Positions 10,652-21,325 of a stretch of DNA of 64,000 nucleotides are shown here, piece by piece. Each line of letters starts with the position of its first letter. The first letter of the stretch is position 1. The translations under genes and the position numbers were made by a program. The stretch is from Suillus spraguei (Eukaryota > Basidiomycota > Agaricomycetes > Boletales > Suillaceae), in the NCBI GenBank assembly GCA_016800925.1, contig JABCPU010000184.1:62001-126000 (forward strand). The letters are read 5' to 3'. Below the pieces are notes generated by a model. The model had not been told where the DNA came from and ran no database searches. It worked only from the letters and a program-made list of their open reading frames with translations.

Positions 10652-11257
10652 TCATACTTCTGGTTCTGAGTCTTCAGGGGTATCAATCGGAGAAGCGATG
10701 AAGGGTTTTGGAAGACGGGAGTGTTGCCATCTGGTATGGTGGTTGAAAAGTTGGGGCAACCCGTTCTTCTTCCGATCTTCGTCCAGATCGATTTCGATCT
10801 CGTCTGATTTCTCTGTCCGTGAAAGGACAAGTGTTTCAGCAGCCCAATCTATCATTGGGTTCATTGCTTGTAACCATGGAATTCCAAGAAGGATTTGATC
10901 TCTCCTTCCTAATTTGGTGATGTTGAATTTTCCATACATGGTTCGTTCGTCAATTTTGACCACTAGAAGACAGTAGTGTGTGATCGGCCCTCCTTTGATT
11001 AGAGTTCCATCTGCCGTTGTAACTCGAAATGGTGTTTTGAGTTTTCGTTGTGTGATTTGATGGAGTTTCACAAACTCTTCCGAGATGAATGTTCCTGCTG
11101 CTCCTGAATCAATAACAGCGGTGGTGTCGACGGATTTCAAGCGAGTACGCGAGTGGAGGGTGATAGGGACATGAAGTTCTTTTCTTTCACCTACAGCGCG
11201 TACAAGTCTTAGTAATACATTGGGAGAAACATACGTCGAATCTTTGTTTCTCCACAT
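10652..11257 (-). pseudogene. Element A pol start: retropepsin-like protease, ended by a TGA
   Basis: The ATG at 11257-11255 shares its A with the gag stop (TGATG). The protease motif is AVIDSGAAGTFISEEFV, a perfect D-S-G retropepsin site, and the second motif is ILLGIPWLQAMNPMIDW. The ORF ends at a TGA at 10652-10654. The same frame is open beyond it for 22 codons up to the RT ORF, so a single nonsense change (CGA to TGA would suffice) splits an otherwise continuous pol. Stop-codon readthrough is the alternative. Confidence 0.85.
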
Positions 11258-12093
11258 CAAAAATCCTGGACAATCCGTCTCACTGTTTCTTCATCTCCTT
11301 CTTCTTCTTTAACTTCGGTTTGTCGAAGCGGGGTCTTCTTCTTTCTGTCAGGACAATTATGGATGCGGTGTCCTGTCTTTTTGCATCCGAAGCATTGTCC
11401 CTTCTTCATGCATTCGGATCTCTCCATATCGGAGATTCGATCTACGACCATTGCGTTGGAATCGCGGTTCGGAATATACCGTGCATTCCCGTAGTTCTTC
11501 TTCTTCTGTTGTGGAACATGACGTGTCCTCATGGCTTGAAGCCGATGATGGGTGTTGTCAATAGCAACGCATTGCAACACAACTTCTCTGAATATTTCGG
11601 AGACATCTCCTGTTGCGAAAAGCTTTACAAGGATACCCCAGTTAAGGCCATCTTGGAAAAACTGGATCTTCGTTGCATTGTCGGTGATCTGAGCCTTGGC
11701 TGCAAGTGCCTCGAAGTCAGCGACATAGGTGTGGAGATCTCCAGTTCCTTGTTTGAGATCTCTGAGTCTTGTGAGCGTGGTTCCTTTGGTATCCACTGGT
11801 TCGAATGCTTCTTTGAAGCTCTTCATAAAATCTGCCATCATCCCATAACCAACTTTTTGTCCGGAAGTGTCGGTAGATTGAGCATGTTCAAGGAATTGTT
11901 CCTTCCAAGATTTGGCATTCCTTTCGGTCATAAAGGATGTTATGTAGATGATCTTCTGTTTGTCGGTGGTGTAAAGCTTTTCATTGATGTCAAAGTGCAA
12001 GTTGCACGACTGGATAAACTCGCGAGAGTTATCACGATCTCCATCAAAACCAATCGGTTGACCGATCTTGTACTCGAATTCTTTGGTCGACAT
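11257..12093 (-). CDS. Element A Gag with CCHC zinc knuckle
   Basis: A 278-codon ORF from ATG 12093. The capsid-like region contains FIQSCNLHFDINE, ITSFMTERNAKSWKEQFL, FMKSFKEAFEPVDTKGTTLTRL, LKQGTGDLHTYVADFEALAAKA, and LNWGILVKLFATGDV. The C-terminus has one CCHC knuckle CFGCKKTGHRIHNC followed by a Lys/Glu-rich tail. It overlaps the protease start by one base. It is intact. A long plus-strand ORF over the same bases is only its shadow. Confidence 0.9.
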   Translation of the reverse strand: MSTKEFEYKIGQPIGFDGDRDNSREFIQSCNLHFDINEKLYTTDKQKIIYITSFMTERNAKSWKEQFLEHAQSTDTSGQKVGYGMMADFMKSFKEAFEPVDTKGTTLTRLRDLKQGTGDLHTYVADFEALAAKAQITDNATKIQFFQDGLNWGILVKLFATGDVSEIFREVVLQCVAIDNTHHRLQAMRTRHVPQQKKKNYGNARYIPNRDSNAMVVDRISDMERSECMKKGQCFGCKKTGHRIHNCPDRKKKTPLRQTEVKEEEGDEETVRRIVQDF

Positions 12094-12292
12094 GGTTGAT
12101 GATTCTTCTGATGAGTTATACTTTCTCGGTGCCTACACGCGCTGTCTTGCTGTCCGTCAGGGCTTTTCTTCTGTCAGGGGGCTTCCTCTTGACAATCTGC
12201 TCAGCGTACGCGTACGCTAGTCTGCTGATCTGAGCGATCAGGGTTCAGGGTCGAAGACTGGATAGTCAACGATCAAATGGACTTTAATCTTT
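12094..12292 (-). other. Element A untranslated leader
   Basis: 199 bp between the LTR and the gag ATG. No ORF is supported and no clear tRNA primer complement was recognised next to the LTR. Confidence 0.5.
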
Positions 12293-12765
12293 TGTTACGA
12301 ACTGGGGTGGCGTCACCAGCGACAGTGAAAAGACACAGACGGTCTGCTGGGAGTTCTTACAATGTCCAAACAAGGACAAGGTGAAAGTACAAGGAACATA
12401 TTCCAAGTACGATCAAGGGTTCTGCCTCAAAGACAAGTCTAAGAGGTATCCGCGAGAATAGAGACTAAGGCTAAGGAGTGCTTAGACTTAGAGACGATTC
12501 AAGACGACTTAGGTTGGAGACCTAAGTGAAGGAGTTTCCAGGTAAAACCCAGTAAGATTAAAGTAGAGAATCTACTACAAATACACTGTGCTTAAATAGG
12601 CCAATATGTGCGCACAGACCAAGTGAGACGTGGGAACGTAAGTGCGTATCCAAAGAAGGAAGGCAACTATAGTACAGATGCATTGAGCATATGAGTCAGA
12701 GTCATGTTACGTAATATACAAGTAAATGAGATGGAAAATGAATAGGGGCATGTACGATTGTAACA
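12293..12765 (-). repeat. 5' LTR of element A
   Basis: 473 bp with TGTTAC...GTAACA ends. On the minus strand it has a TATA-like CCTATTTAAGCAC. Three related solo copies occur at 19095-19726, 52912-53371 and 54854-55328. The bases on its two sides (TCTTT inside, ATATA outside) do not match, as expected for one LTR of a full element rather than a solo LTR. Confidence 0.85.
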
Positions 12766-13231
12766 ATATACCTTTTGGAGGCCCTGCTTACTAAGCATGA
12801 TTCTACACATATATTGGTAAGAAACCTTCCTATTTAGTGTGTTGAGTCATCTCAGGGATTGGTCATGCAAAAGCTGACAAACCAAGCCTTTTGGGTGAGC
12901 TTGCTCATCCTTTTTTACTAAGTGCATTACAAATAAAGTTCAAATCTTACAAAGATCTTACAAAGCATGATAAATCATGACAAAACATAATGAGTCAAGT
13001 CTGAAAGTCTTATAAATCATAAAATTCGAGGATAGAAAGTTCTGGAATAAAATGAAAGAGGATAGAATATGAAGGAACTAAATCAAAGTTCAAAATATAA
13101 GAGACAATCAAAGTCTGAGCAAAATAATAGGGCAACTTAGAGATATAGTATGGACTATTGGATCTTTCCTATCACTCCTTCTTATCTTAGCTTTATCTTA
13201 GCTTGGTATGAATCTCATATCATGTATGACA
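12766..13231 (-). repeat. Partial 3' LTR of the copia element
   Basis: Resembles 17660-18100: TTACTAAGCATGA, ACAAACCAAGCCTTTT, TTACAAAGCATGA, AAATCATGACAAAACAT and the end GTATGAA...CAT...CATGTATGACA (right copy CATGCATGACA). The remainder of the LTR should lie beyond element A's far end, outside the window. Confidence 0.65.
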
Positions 13232-13706
13232 CTGGTATGTGCAGTGCATTAGATAGTTCAACATCATATACCTGTCTCTTTATGGTAGTGTAAAAAGTGA
13301 CAGTTCCTTTGCCAATTGCATACACTGTGGAGTCATCGCTGAAACTGATCTTGTGTGCTGGATGGATTACACAATATGTATGTATCTGGTTTGAACCAAG
13401 TGTGGTGTGGGACCATGTGCAATGAGGTGCCTGAATTGATGATGATGTCCAAACAATCCTTAGTGACAGACACAGAATAAGCCTGAACATGCTTTGCCAA
13501 TGCCTTAGAGATATGTACACATTCTCTAACTGTGGTGCTCTTAGTGTCTACTTCAGAGTCTGAGTCTGCAGGTGAGTCCACTTTCTTTGCCTTATCCTTC
13601 TTTTTCTTATCTTCCCAGTTTGACTTCTTTCCTTCCTTGAGCGTGCAGCTCTGCTCCTTGATCACATTGCAGTCACATGTGTCATGCATAGCTGTCTGAT
13701 GGAGTG
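13232..13706 (-). pseudogene. Copia gag-pol remnant: zinc knuckle and protease
   Basis: On the minus strand the knuckle region TLHQTAMHDTCDC is followed by a basic linker, then a degenerate aspartic protease (INSGTSLHMVPHHTWF, where D-S-G has become N-S-G). After a frame change near 13375 it reads KISFSDDSTVYAIGKGT and ELSNALHIPV, the usual end of the copia protease. It stops where LTR sequence begins. The catalytic Asp is lost and the frame is broken, so it is inactive. Confidence 0.7.
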
Positions 13707-13713
13707 TGCACCA

Positions 13714-15266
13714 TGTCTCAGGTTTTGCTGTCTTCTTAGATAGATGATCTATAGATAAACACCTATAAAACCAAATATCTCCACGGTCAGTGATTCAGAC
13801 AAATACCAATGACTGATAATGTGGTTGTACGTGGGTGGCTGTTTATGTTCCCCAGGCTACAGTCAGCAAATGAGTCACTTCTGTGAGATCAGCAACTCTT
13901 GGACAATAACAAAGATTCTTAAAACAACTAGACTTTAAAGAAAAACACAGAAGCCGAATAAACTAAGAAATGGAAGTAACTGGCCAAATTACTCTCTTCA
14001 ATGGAATGCAGGTGTTCTGCAACAACTGTGCTTCTGCAATTCGTGGGAAGTTACAACAATCACCTTCTCAGACAAGCAGATAGAATCCCTGGTCAAGACT
14101 GGTCAATGCTCCAAGAGTCTCTAGCTTAACTATTGAACCTGCTGCCAAGGAACTCACTATGAGTATTAAGCACTTAGCAGGAACAGATGTCCTTGGATTT
14201 CAATACCAAGCCCCCTTTCAATAACTAGAGTCTATCAGTCAATGAAGACCTTAACTCAGTATCGCTACTCAGATGTGCAAGATAGAGTGTTGCTATCAAC
14301 TTCTGAAGTCTCTCCCACTAAGCTACTCTGGCCTTAGATGGACTAAAGAGACAACACAAATATCAGAAACACAAGGACACTTAGCACCAACAAACTTCAA
14401 AAGAGAGAGAGAGACCAGCAATCAAAGAAAAAGAAGAAAAGAGAAAGATTCAAAAGAAACAGAAGCAAGGAAACAGACAACAGAGAAAGAAAAACAGAGA
14501 GGAAGATGATGAAAGAAACTAGAATGAATTTGTCAAAGAAAAAAAAATTGTTGTCTTGCTAGTTGTCAGACACAGTGAGCTCAGGGTCTTGCTAGTTGTT
14601 GAGCACAGTGAGCTCAAGGTAGTGCTGTCTCACAGAGTAGACTTCCAATCTTATTGTTGTTGAAAATGTACTTGACAGTGTACTAATAGTGCTGGTTACA
14701 CTTCACTCTCAGTTATACTTCTGAGGGGGAGAAAAAATCTCTCTTTTATTGACAAAAAGGTGGGTCTTATATAGACAAAATGAATGGCTATGCTACTGTT
14801 TTCCCACGTTTTGTAGGGGTGCTAACCTACCCTATTTATTGAATATTGTCATAGTTGATTTGTAATATGCTCAAGGGTGTGAGAAGAAGTCATGTGAGAT
14901 ATCGATGGCTATCCTAGGAGGAATATCAATTATGTAATATTTGAAGTATAAATTCGCACTTTTTTGTAGATGCATAGAAATGATGCAAGTAAAACATAGT
15001 GGGTTTCATGAGTTTCTCTGCAGGGTAACTTTATGTAATTATCTTTCTGGGGTCACCTGACATCTGTGGAAATCTTATGAAGTAGTTTCTGGAGCGAAAC
15101 ATACATAAACACACCCATGAAAAATGAATTAGAAATAATAAGTGAAACTTTTACGAGCAAAAAGAAACTTTCGGTTCTGAGTCATGGATTGATTTCTGAA
15201 TAGAGGAACACTAAGCTATTATAGTCCTGGTACTATTTGTCAGCTGCAGTAGTGCTTAGTCAGCCA
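13714..15266. mobile_element. 1.55-kb insertion in copia gag, flanked by 7-bp repeats
   Basis: The plus-strand heptamer TGCACCA occurs at 13707-13713 and at 15267-15273. Removing one copy and the 1553 bp between them fuses the gag reading frame through the zinc knuckle with no shift. The insert starts TGTCTCAGG and ends GTCAGCCA (TG...CA). It contains a TATA-like CTTATATAGAC near 14768 and a tandem GTGAGCTCA motif near 14575-14620, and has no long ORF. It may be a solo LTR or a non-autonomous element; the superfamily is unresolved. The 78-codon ORF inside is low-complexity. Confidence 0.65.
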
Positions 15267-16008
15267 TGCACCAGACCAGTTTGGTGCGTGTCATTGTGCT
15301 TGTAGCAGTATGCACAGTTGAGGCATCAACAGGTTGGTGTGCAACCTCTGCAATGACTCTGGTCTTGATTGCATTGAAAGTGAGGTCCTTTTCTGTGATG
15401 GTGTTGAGAACAGAGGAGGTGAAGGTGAACCAGTCAGGGGTGTCAGGGAGGGAGCACATAAGCACAAATGCAATAATTTTGGAATCAATTGCAAAACGCA
15501 TGCCTGTTAGGCATGACTCAAGACTGCGAAACTTTGCAATGTGGTCACTAATATCTGCAGTACTATCCCACTTCAAAGCAATGAGTTGCTCAAAGGTATA
15601 ATAGGCATTGGCAACACTTGACATATTGTGAATGGTTGCAAGTTCATCAAAGAGTGCTTTTGCTGTTGCACATGCTTCTGTCTTCACAAGGAGCACATCT
15701 GAGATATGATCTTGTATGATACCATGCGTTTTTTCATCATGCATGGCCAATAATTCTGTCGTGCTACTGCTGGTAATTGATGGAAGTGGAGCAGAAGAGG
15801 CTGAGGCAGTGGAGGCATTAGGAGTGGTGGTAGGAGTAGTAGTGGCAATGGTTGAGTTAGAATCTGCGCCTGTGACAACATGCAGTACTTTCTCTTGGCA
15901 AAGTTTTCTGGTGATGTGAAGTTTCCATAGCTGGAAATTCTCTGGACCTGTAAGGACTGGGGTTGCAAGGGTGTCACTGGTGGAGGATGTGATGTCCAAG
16001 AGGTGCAT
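15267..16008 (-). pseudogene. Copia Gag (UBN2-type), truncated by insertion
   Basis: ATG at 16008. The N-terminus LTGPENFQLWKLHITRKL is the typical copia gag start. A Thr/Ser/Ala-rich spacer follows, then the UBN2 core (ELLAMHDEKTHGIIQDHISDVLL, AKALFDELATIHN, ALKWDSTADISDHIAKFRSLESCL, IAFVLMCSLPDTPDWFTFTSSVLN). The ORF enters the zinc knuckle at LVWC and is then cut by the inserted DNA, which supplies an early stop. The capsid part is otherwise uninterrupted. Confidence 0.85.
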
Positions 16009-16053
16009 GACCTTGTGAGTCGTTTCTGAGAGGTTGCTGGCTAGTTAGTGTAA

Positions 16054-16068
16054 CCAGGGCTCATAACC
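16054..16068 (-). promoter_or_regulatory. Copia primer-binding site, initiator tRNA-Met half-molecule type
   Basis: The plus strand reads CCAGGGCTCATAACC, which matches the anticodon stem-loop of eukaryotic initiator tRNA-Met (CAT anticodon). The element RNA therefore carries the complement directly after its 5' LTR. Ty1/copia elements are known to prime from a cleaved initiator tRNA at this region. Confidence 0.75.
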
Positions 16069-18100
16069 TGACAAAACTAAGTAAAAGTGGTGTATAATGC
16101 ACTCAGCCACTATCCAAAGGAAGGATGAGAGAGTGACTGAGGGAAACATACACAACAAGGGTCCATTATATGATAGGAACGATGTAACAAACATATTGGC
16201 GTTGGCCTCAAAACCTTACCTTTTAGCACTCGTCTCACATCTATAGGAGTTACCACTTGTCCATGGCCATCTTACCCCTTTAGCATTGCCAGCAGCATCC
16301 CACGCTTACCGCACACCGTACCAACTGCCGCACCACGTTCTATGTACCGATGTCCTTCCATGTCCTTGCTGCGTCCACATAGCTCCATTTGGTGTGTAGC
16401 TTGTTTTATGTTCATTATCACTGATTCCATGGCAAGCCTCATTACATGTTGCCTCGCGCTACATTTACATACAGTGGTTACTGTACTTGAGTGCTACTGA
16501 TTTCACCTAATGCATTCCAAGTACATACGATTTAGGATATAAGCACCGCGTACCCCGCACAATACAGTACCTCATTTTCACTGTACTATAGGTCAGGATT
16601 AGTGTCTAGCTCTGGATCTACCCAGTAGTGGACTCAGTCTTTAAAGTTCTTTACCGCCCATTAATCAAATACACTTGTTCACTGTTACTGCTGGCACACG
16701 CTATGTTTTCAGGCTTTATCTTCACAACACTAGTACCACTACCAACAACGCTAGTTCTGGCGGCATCACCGCTGACCGCGGCAACTTACTTACTGCTGAC
16801 TACGATGCTATATTCGCACATTGGTTTGACTCGAACTTGACCATACTAAAAGGCATCCCCCTTTAGGGTCAAACACTCTTGTTTGACAAGTGAAGCAGAC
16901 TAGATGGAGCACAAGACCACACATACTAACTTAGGAGGTAGTTTATCTACAGCCCAGGTTAGGTTGTATCTTTACAATGAGCTCGCTAAGATACCATGAG
17001 GCTTGCTTGAGAAATCCCTAACCTCTCCACTATTACATGTACACCTGAGCACTTGTGAGGTGCACTCAAGCACATGTGCGCCAAGAAAGTGCACAGTGAT
17101 GCAAAAATGCGCTTAAGCGCTGTCTTGTTACTTGAGGGTCTTATAGGTGAAGGTGGAATACAATGACTATCATGATTGCAGTCCAATAAGACTATTAGGT
17201 GCCAGCTCCTCAAGATCACAGTCTCCGACTTTTCTACTTCATGGGAGGTAATGTGATGTTTGTGGGTGGTCAAAGAGTAATAAATTACCTTCTTGATTGA
17301 TTACTTCCAATAGTAGGGATTGGGAAATAGGTTTATTATAACCTAGAAATATGTACTGAGTGGCTCATGAATTTGTGTCTCTTCCTGTAAAGAGAGGTTG
17401 TAGATACAAAACTTAGATAGAATGATAGTTTGTTGTATAGGCGATCCCTGTAAGATAGTATACAAATTAACTGAATGTGATATACAATATATACGATGGT
17501 TTTCAAGGCAACTCGTAGGCCTACACTTTCTTCTGGATCTCACATGTATTGAGACAGAAAGGTGAAAACTCCAGCACTTCTGATTCTTATGGTTCCCACA
17601 CAGTTTGGGACAAGAAAGAAGAGGGAAAAACTTATATATTCAAATACAGATGGAGTCCTTATATACATTTTGGAAACCACCCTTACTAAGCATGACTCAT
17701 AACTGGATTGGTAAGAATATGCTTACAAACCAAGCCTTTTAGGTGTGATGAATCAGCTGCTTACTAAAGTACATGAGTAAAATATTACAAAGCATGGTGG
17801 AATATTACAAAGCATGACAAATCATGACAAAACATGATGAGTCATGTAAAGTCTTTACAAATCAGATATTACTAATCACATGACATGCTTACAAACATAT
17901 CTGAGTGGCTTAATAATGAAATCTAATGGCTGAATAAGCACAGAAAAATATGGAAAGAGATGGAAACATATAAATACAACTAAATAGAGTGTGAGAAAAT
18001 AGTACTGTCCTTATAACTGTGAAGTATATCCTTATACACTTCTTTCCTAATCATGTATACTTGTATATGTCATGGTATGAACCACATACCATGCATGACA
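16069..18100 (-). repeat. 5' LTR of the copia element, interrupted by a solo LTR
   Basis: Runs from TGACAAAACT next to the primer-binding site to ATGCATGACA. Subtracting the inserted solo LTR (16183-16976) and its duplication leaves about 1.23 kb. The right third resembles 12766-13231. It has TG...CA ends on the minus strand. Several AT-rich TATA-like tracts occur near 17625-17665. Confidence 0.65.
16183..16976 (+). mobile_element. Solo LTR of family T (TGTA...TTTACA), 794 bp
   Basis: Starts TGTAACAAACATATTGG and ends GTATCTTTACA. Flanked by ACGA (16179-16182) and ATGA (16977-16980), a 4-bp duplication with one C/T difference. Related copies: 50962-51939, 59223-60174, and inverted 57092-58002. 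It contains a GGATATAAGCACCGCGTACC promoter-like box. It lacks a central block of about 150 bp present in the longer copies. It sits inside the copia 5' LTR. Short ORFs within it are not supported. Confidence 0.75.
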
Positions 18101-18923
18101 GCGCATTGAAGTGCATTAAGCGCAATGGAGCACATTGAAAATGCGATGGAGCATGCACATGCACAATGAAGGTGCAGAGCGCACATCAAAAAGTGAACTC
18201 ATCTAGTTTTGTCAGTCAAGCTGTTGCCTTCGAGATCCATCCTGACATTGGCATAAACTCAAAGGCATTGAAGGATATGGTTTCAACTGAGCCAGTTTCT
18301 GCAGTCTCTGTTGACTTATCATTTGTGTTGCCCAATGATGAAGACGCAGATTGGAATTACTAGATGACAATTGTTAACTGCGTTTTCATTATTAACAATG
18401 TTAATAACATATTTTTAACTAGTTAGTAACACAAATGTTAGTAATTGTTATTAACCCATGTTAATTATGGCCCAGGAGCGCCCCATGTTACTAATAAATG
18501 TTAGAAATCGACCGTGAATGATTCACCGAGCCCTAGTCCAAACAGACTCTTAGTAATGCATGCTGAACCTGCGCTGCTATCTTCTGCGAGCTGGGGGTGA
18601 TCGAAATCAGGAAGAAGAGACTTGTAAAGAAGGGTGGTACACATTCAGCTCAAATGACCCATGTATATTAATGGCACTGACTTGTGCTGATCAAGGGATG
18701 ACATCAATTTCGCATCCGGACTTGTCTAAGCTTCCAAGTCTTCATGTTGAAAACAGCGAGAACGGACACGCATCATGTATAGCTTAGCGAGACACTCGTT
18801 GTAACACACCTAAATCTTGTTTAGCATTCTCATTGTAGTATTTTAGCTGAAGTACCCTCTTTCGGATACACATTCAAGTTGTTACTGTCCAAGGTTTATC
18901 CGAATGTGTTCTGTCCTCCTTTA
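18101..18923. other. Gap between copia and Harbinger elements
   Basis: Begins with alternating GCATT/GCACAT tracts (18101-18180). A 65-codon plus-strand ORF (18166-18363, ends LPNDEDADWNY) could be a gene tail but has no recognised family. 18380-18460 is AT-rich with repeated GTTAATAAC-type words. 18560-18787 is a weak ORF. No confident gene is seen. The last three bases (TTA, 18921-18923) are the Harbinger target duplication. Confidence 0.4.
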
Positions 18924-18960
18924 GAGCTCGTTCGGTAACCGTTTGTATAAGCCGAAATTT
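18924..18960 (+). repeat. Left terminal inverted repeat of Harbinger
   Basis: GAGCTCGTTCGGTAACCGTT then TGTATAAGCC; it pairs with the complement of 22769-22805, differing by an A/G change, one missing T and the inner bases. Confidence 0.9.
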
Positions 18961-19074
18961 CATTTGTGGCACAAGCATCGGCATGTAAGCGGAGCTTGAA
19001 TATGATTATCATCATTATCAGTCCCTAGTTCGACGAGTTGCTTGATCCTAGTTGTAATATCATCTGTTCATAGT

Positions 19075-21205
19075 ATGCAGCCCCCTGATCAGCCTGTTAC
19101 GACTGGGATGGCGTCACCAGCGACAGTGAAAAGACACAGCCGGTCTGCTGGGAAGTTCTTACAATGTCCAGAAGAGGACAAGGTGAGAGTACAAGGAACG
19201 CGTTCCGAGTACGATCAAGGGTTCGGCCTCAAAGACAAGTCTGAGAGGTTCTACTAGAATAGAGACTAAGACTAAGGAGTGCTTAGACTTAGAGACGATT
19301 CAAGATGACTTAGGTTGGAGACCTAAGCGAAGGAGATTCCAGGTAAAACCCAGTAAGATTAAAGTAAAGAATCTACTACAAGTACACTGTGCTTATATAG
19401 GTACATATGTGCGCACAGACCAGGTAACCGTGGGAACATAAGTGCGTATCCTAATGAGGAAGGCATATATTGTACAAGCGTGTTGAAATGCATGAGTAAG
19501 AGATGAAAGCACGTGTTTAGCATACGCATATGCTAAACCGGCTGAGTCCGAGTATAGAGTCGTGGGAGTTCATGACATCACATGATATGATGTGTCGACG
19601 ACATATAGTTGAATCATATAGTCATGTGATGTCTGATGGAAGTGGAAGTGTCCGAGCAATAAGCTCCATATCATGTGATATACAAGAATAGAAGGAAAAT
19701 GAATAGGGGCACGTACGACTGTAACACAGCCCCTGCTTGGTCCCTTGTTCACTAACCCCCTTACCCCATATCAGCGGCTTCTCACTGCTCCCTGCACTCA
19801 GTCAACTGACCAGAATTTGCAACAGCTGGTGGTCCGCGAGTGGATTATTCGCTATATTGTACTTCTTACCAGTATTCTTATTGCTGCAACCGCACAGGTG
19901 GTTCTTCCATTGGGACAAATACACCGAGCCCCTGAACCATACTACACCTCAGCACTGTCTGGTCATGAATGGGTCATGGAGTTCATTATTGGTCATCCTG
20001 AGTGCATACACTGCGAGCTCAGGATGCATGTCCATGTTTTTGAGAGTTTGATAAATGAGCTCTGTGCCCTTGGTCACACAGATTCACAATATGTCTCGCT
20101 TGAAGAGCAACTAGCCATCTTCCTCTATTCTTGTGTCACAGGATTAACAATATGACACGTTGGTGAACGCTTCCAGCACTCAAATGATACGATTTCTCAG
20201 TACACATAATTTATTTGAGAAAAATATATTGGTTTTAATGCTCTTGTAGGTATTTTCGCAAGATGCTTGAAATATTTTCATCACACCCATTCTACCACCA
20301 GTATATTTCTTTTCCTGGTGATGATGATCCTATCCCTGCTGAAATTCGCAACAATCCAAAACATTGGCCATATTTTGAGGGTGCCATAGGGGCACTAGAT
20401 GGTAGCCACATTCATGTGTTCCCTCCCACAGTTGAGCATCAGGTCTATCATAACCGAAAAGGATTTATTTCGCAGAATTGCCTTTTTGCATGCAGCTTTG
20501 ACTTGCTGTTCACATATACATTGACCGGCTGGGAGGGATCCACGACTGATGCATGGCTGTGGGATCAAGCGCATGAAGGTGGTTTGACGGTTCCTGCAGG
20601 CAAATACCTTCTTGCAGATGCAGGTTTTCCCTCCTGTGAAGAACTACTCATGCCTTACCATGGTGTTTGGTACCACCTCGCTGAGTGGGGTTGTGCTGCC
20701 ATGAGGTAAATATTCACTCCTGTTTTTTTATTTGAACTAAACCAATATATTTTTCAGACCCATCAATAAGGAGGAACTTTTCAACCTTCGCCATGCCTCA
20801 GCACGAAATGTCATCGAATGAATCTTTGGCATCTTGAAGCAACGCTTCCAAATCCTTCTTTTATCCCCAGAGTACAAGATGGACATACAAGCTCACATCC
20901 CAGCAGCATTATGTGTCCTACACAATTTCATTCAGATTCATGACCCATCCAAAGACCCGCTGCCACCACTGAGCATTGTGAATGACAACCCAACCCATCA
21001 AGGAAATGTTGCAGGAGATGAGAGCAGACCAGATGTCCAAGCTGCAAATACACGCCGTGATCGCATTGCGACACACATGTGGGAGGACTATGAAGCTTTC
21101 CTATGCGACAATGACTTAGAAGATAGTGATCTTGATGATGATGATGATGAAACCAACAATGATCTTTACCAAGGGTATGAACCTGACAAGGTCAATGCAG
21201 AATAG
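19075..21205 (+). pseudogene. Harbinger transposase (DDE superfamily), interrupted
   Basis: ATG at 19075. The solo LTR (19095-19726) interrupts after codon 6; removing it with one CAGCC restores a frame that runs into FTNPLTPYQRLL. Exons: 19075-19094 plus 19732-20199, 20250-20705, 20758-21205, with introns of 50 and 52 bp (GTACAC..TAG, GTAAAT..CAG). The sum is 464 codons. Motifs are GALDGSHIHVFPP (first Asp), LLADAGFPSC (second Asp) and the VIE.IFGILKQRF region with the catalytic Glu. A TGA replaces an expected Arg at 20153-20155 and at 20819-20821. The C-terminus is Asp-rich. The protein would cut and paste the element together with its Myb partner. Confidence 0.88.
19095..19726 (-). mobile_element. 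Solo LTR of the element A family, 632 bp, inside the transposase ORF
   Basis: TGTTAC...GTAACA ends and perfect CAGCC duplications at 19090-19094 and 19727-19731. The first 400 bp match 12293-12700. It holds about 150 bp more than the other copies, in a block near 19510-19690 with a palindrome-like CATACGCATATGC and repeats of ATCACATGATATG type. A solo LTR arises by recombination between the two LTRs of a full insertion. Confidence 0.92.
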
Positions 21206-21325
21206 ATTTGTCATAGCTAGTACAATTGATTCTATGCAAAAATGAAGTACTACAACTCATGAGAACAAAAGACGTAGGGCTACAGTCTAGCCTACAAACA
21301 ACGAATGAGCAAAAGTAATGAAGAG

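Larger units (their letters stand above)
1..12765 (-). mobile_element. Element A: Ty3/Gypsy chromodomain retrotransposon, split by element B
   Basis: On the minus strand the order is LTR (12293-12765), leader, gag (12093-11257), protease (to 10652), RT-RNase H (10651-8750), then after element B (2205-8749) the RNase H end, integrase and chromodomain (2204-606). This is the canonical Gypsy order. Removing element B plus one copy of the 5-bp duplication (6550 bp in all) joins the RNase H reading frames exactly. The 3' LTR is not in the window, so the element is cut by the left edge. It carries one in-frame stop and two frameshifts and is not autonomous as read. Confidence 0.9.
12766..18100 (-). 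mobile_element. Decayed Ty1/copia retrotransposon, host of several nested insertions
   Basis: Minus strand: 5' LTR (16069-18100), primer-binding site (16054-16068), gag (16008-15267), a 1.55-kb insertion, zinc knuckle and protease (13706-13232), then directly an LTR-like end (13231-12766). Integrase, RT and RNase H are missing, so an internal deletion joined the protease to the 3' LTR. Element A lies at the left margin of that LTR. The corresponding place in the right LTR reads CCTTATATACATTTTGG (about 17660), matching the ATATACCTTTTGG that follows element A. Confidence 0.75.

Noticed and set aside
11320..12099. 259-codon plus-strand ORF
   Set aside because: It lies exactly opposite element A gag, which has a capsid domain and a CCHC knuckle; the plus-strand translation has no motif.
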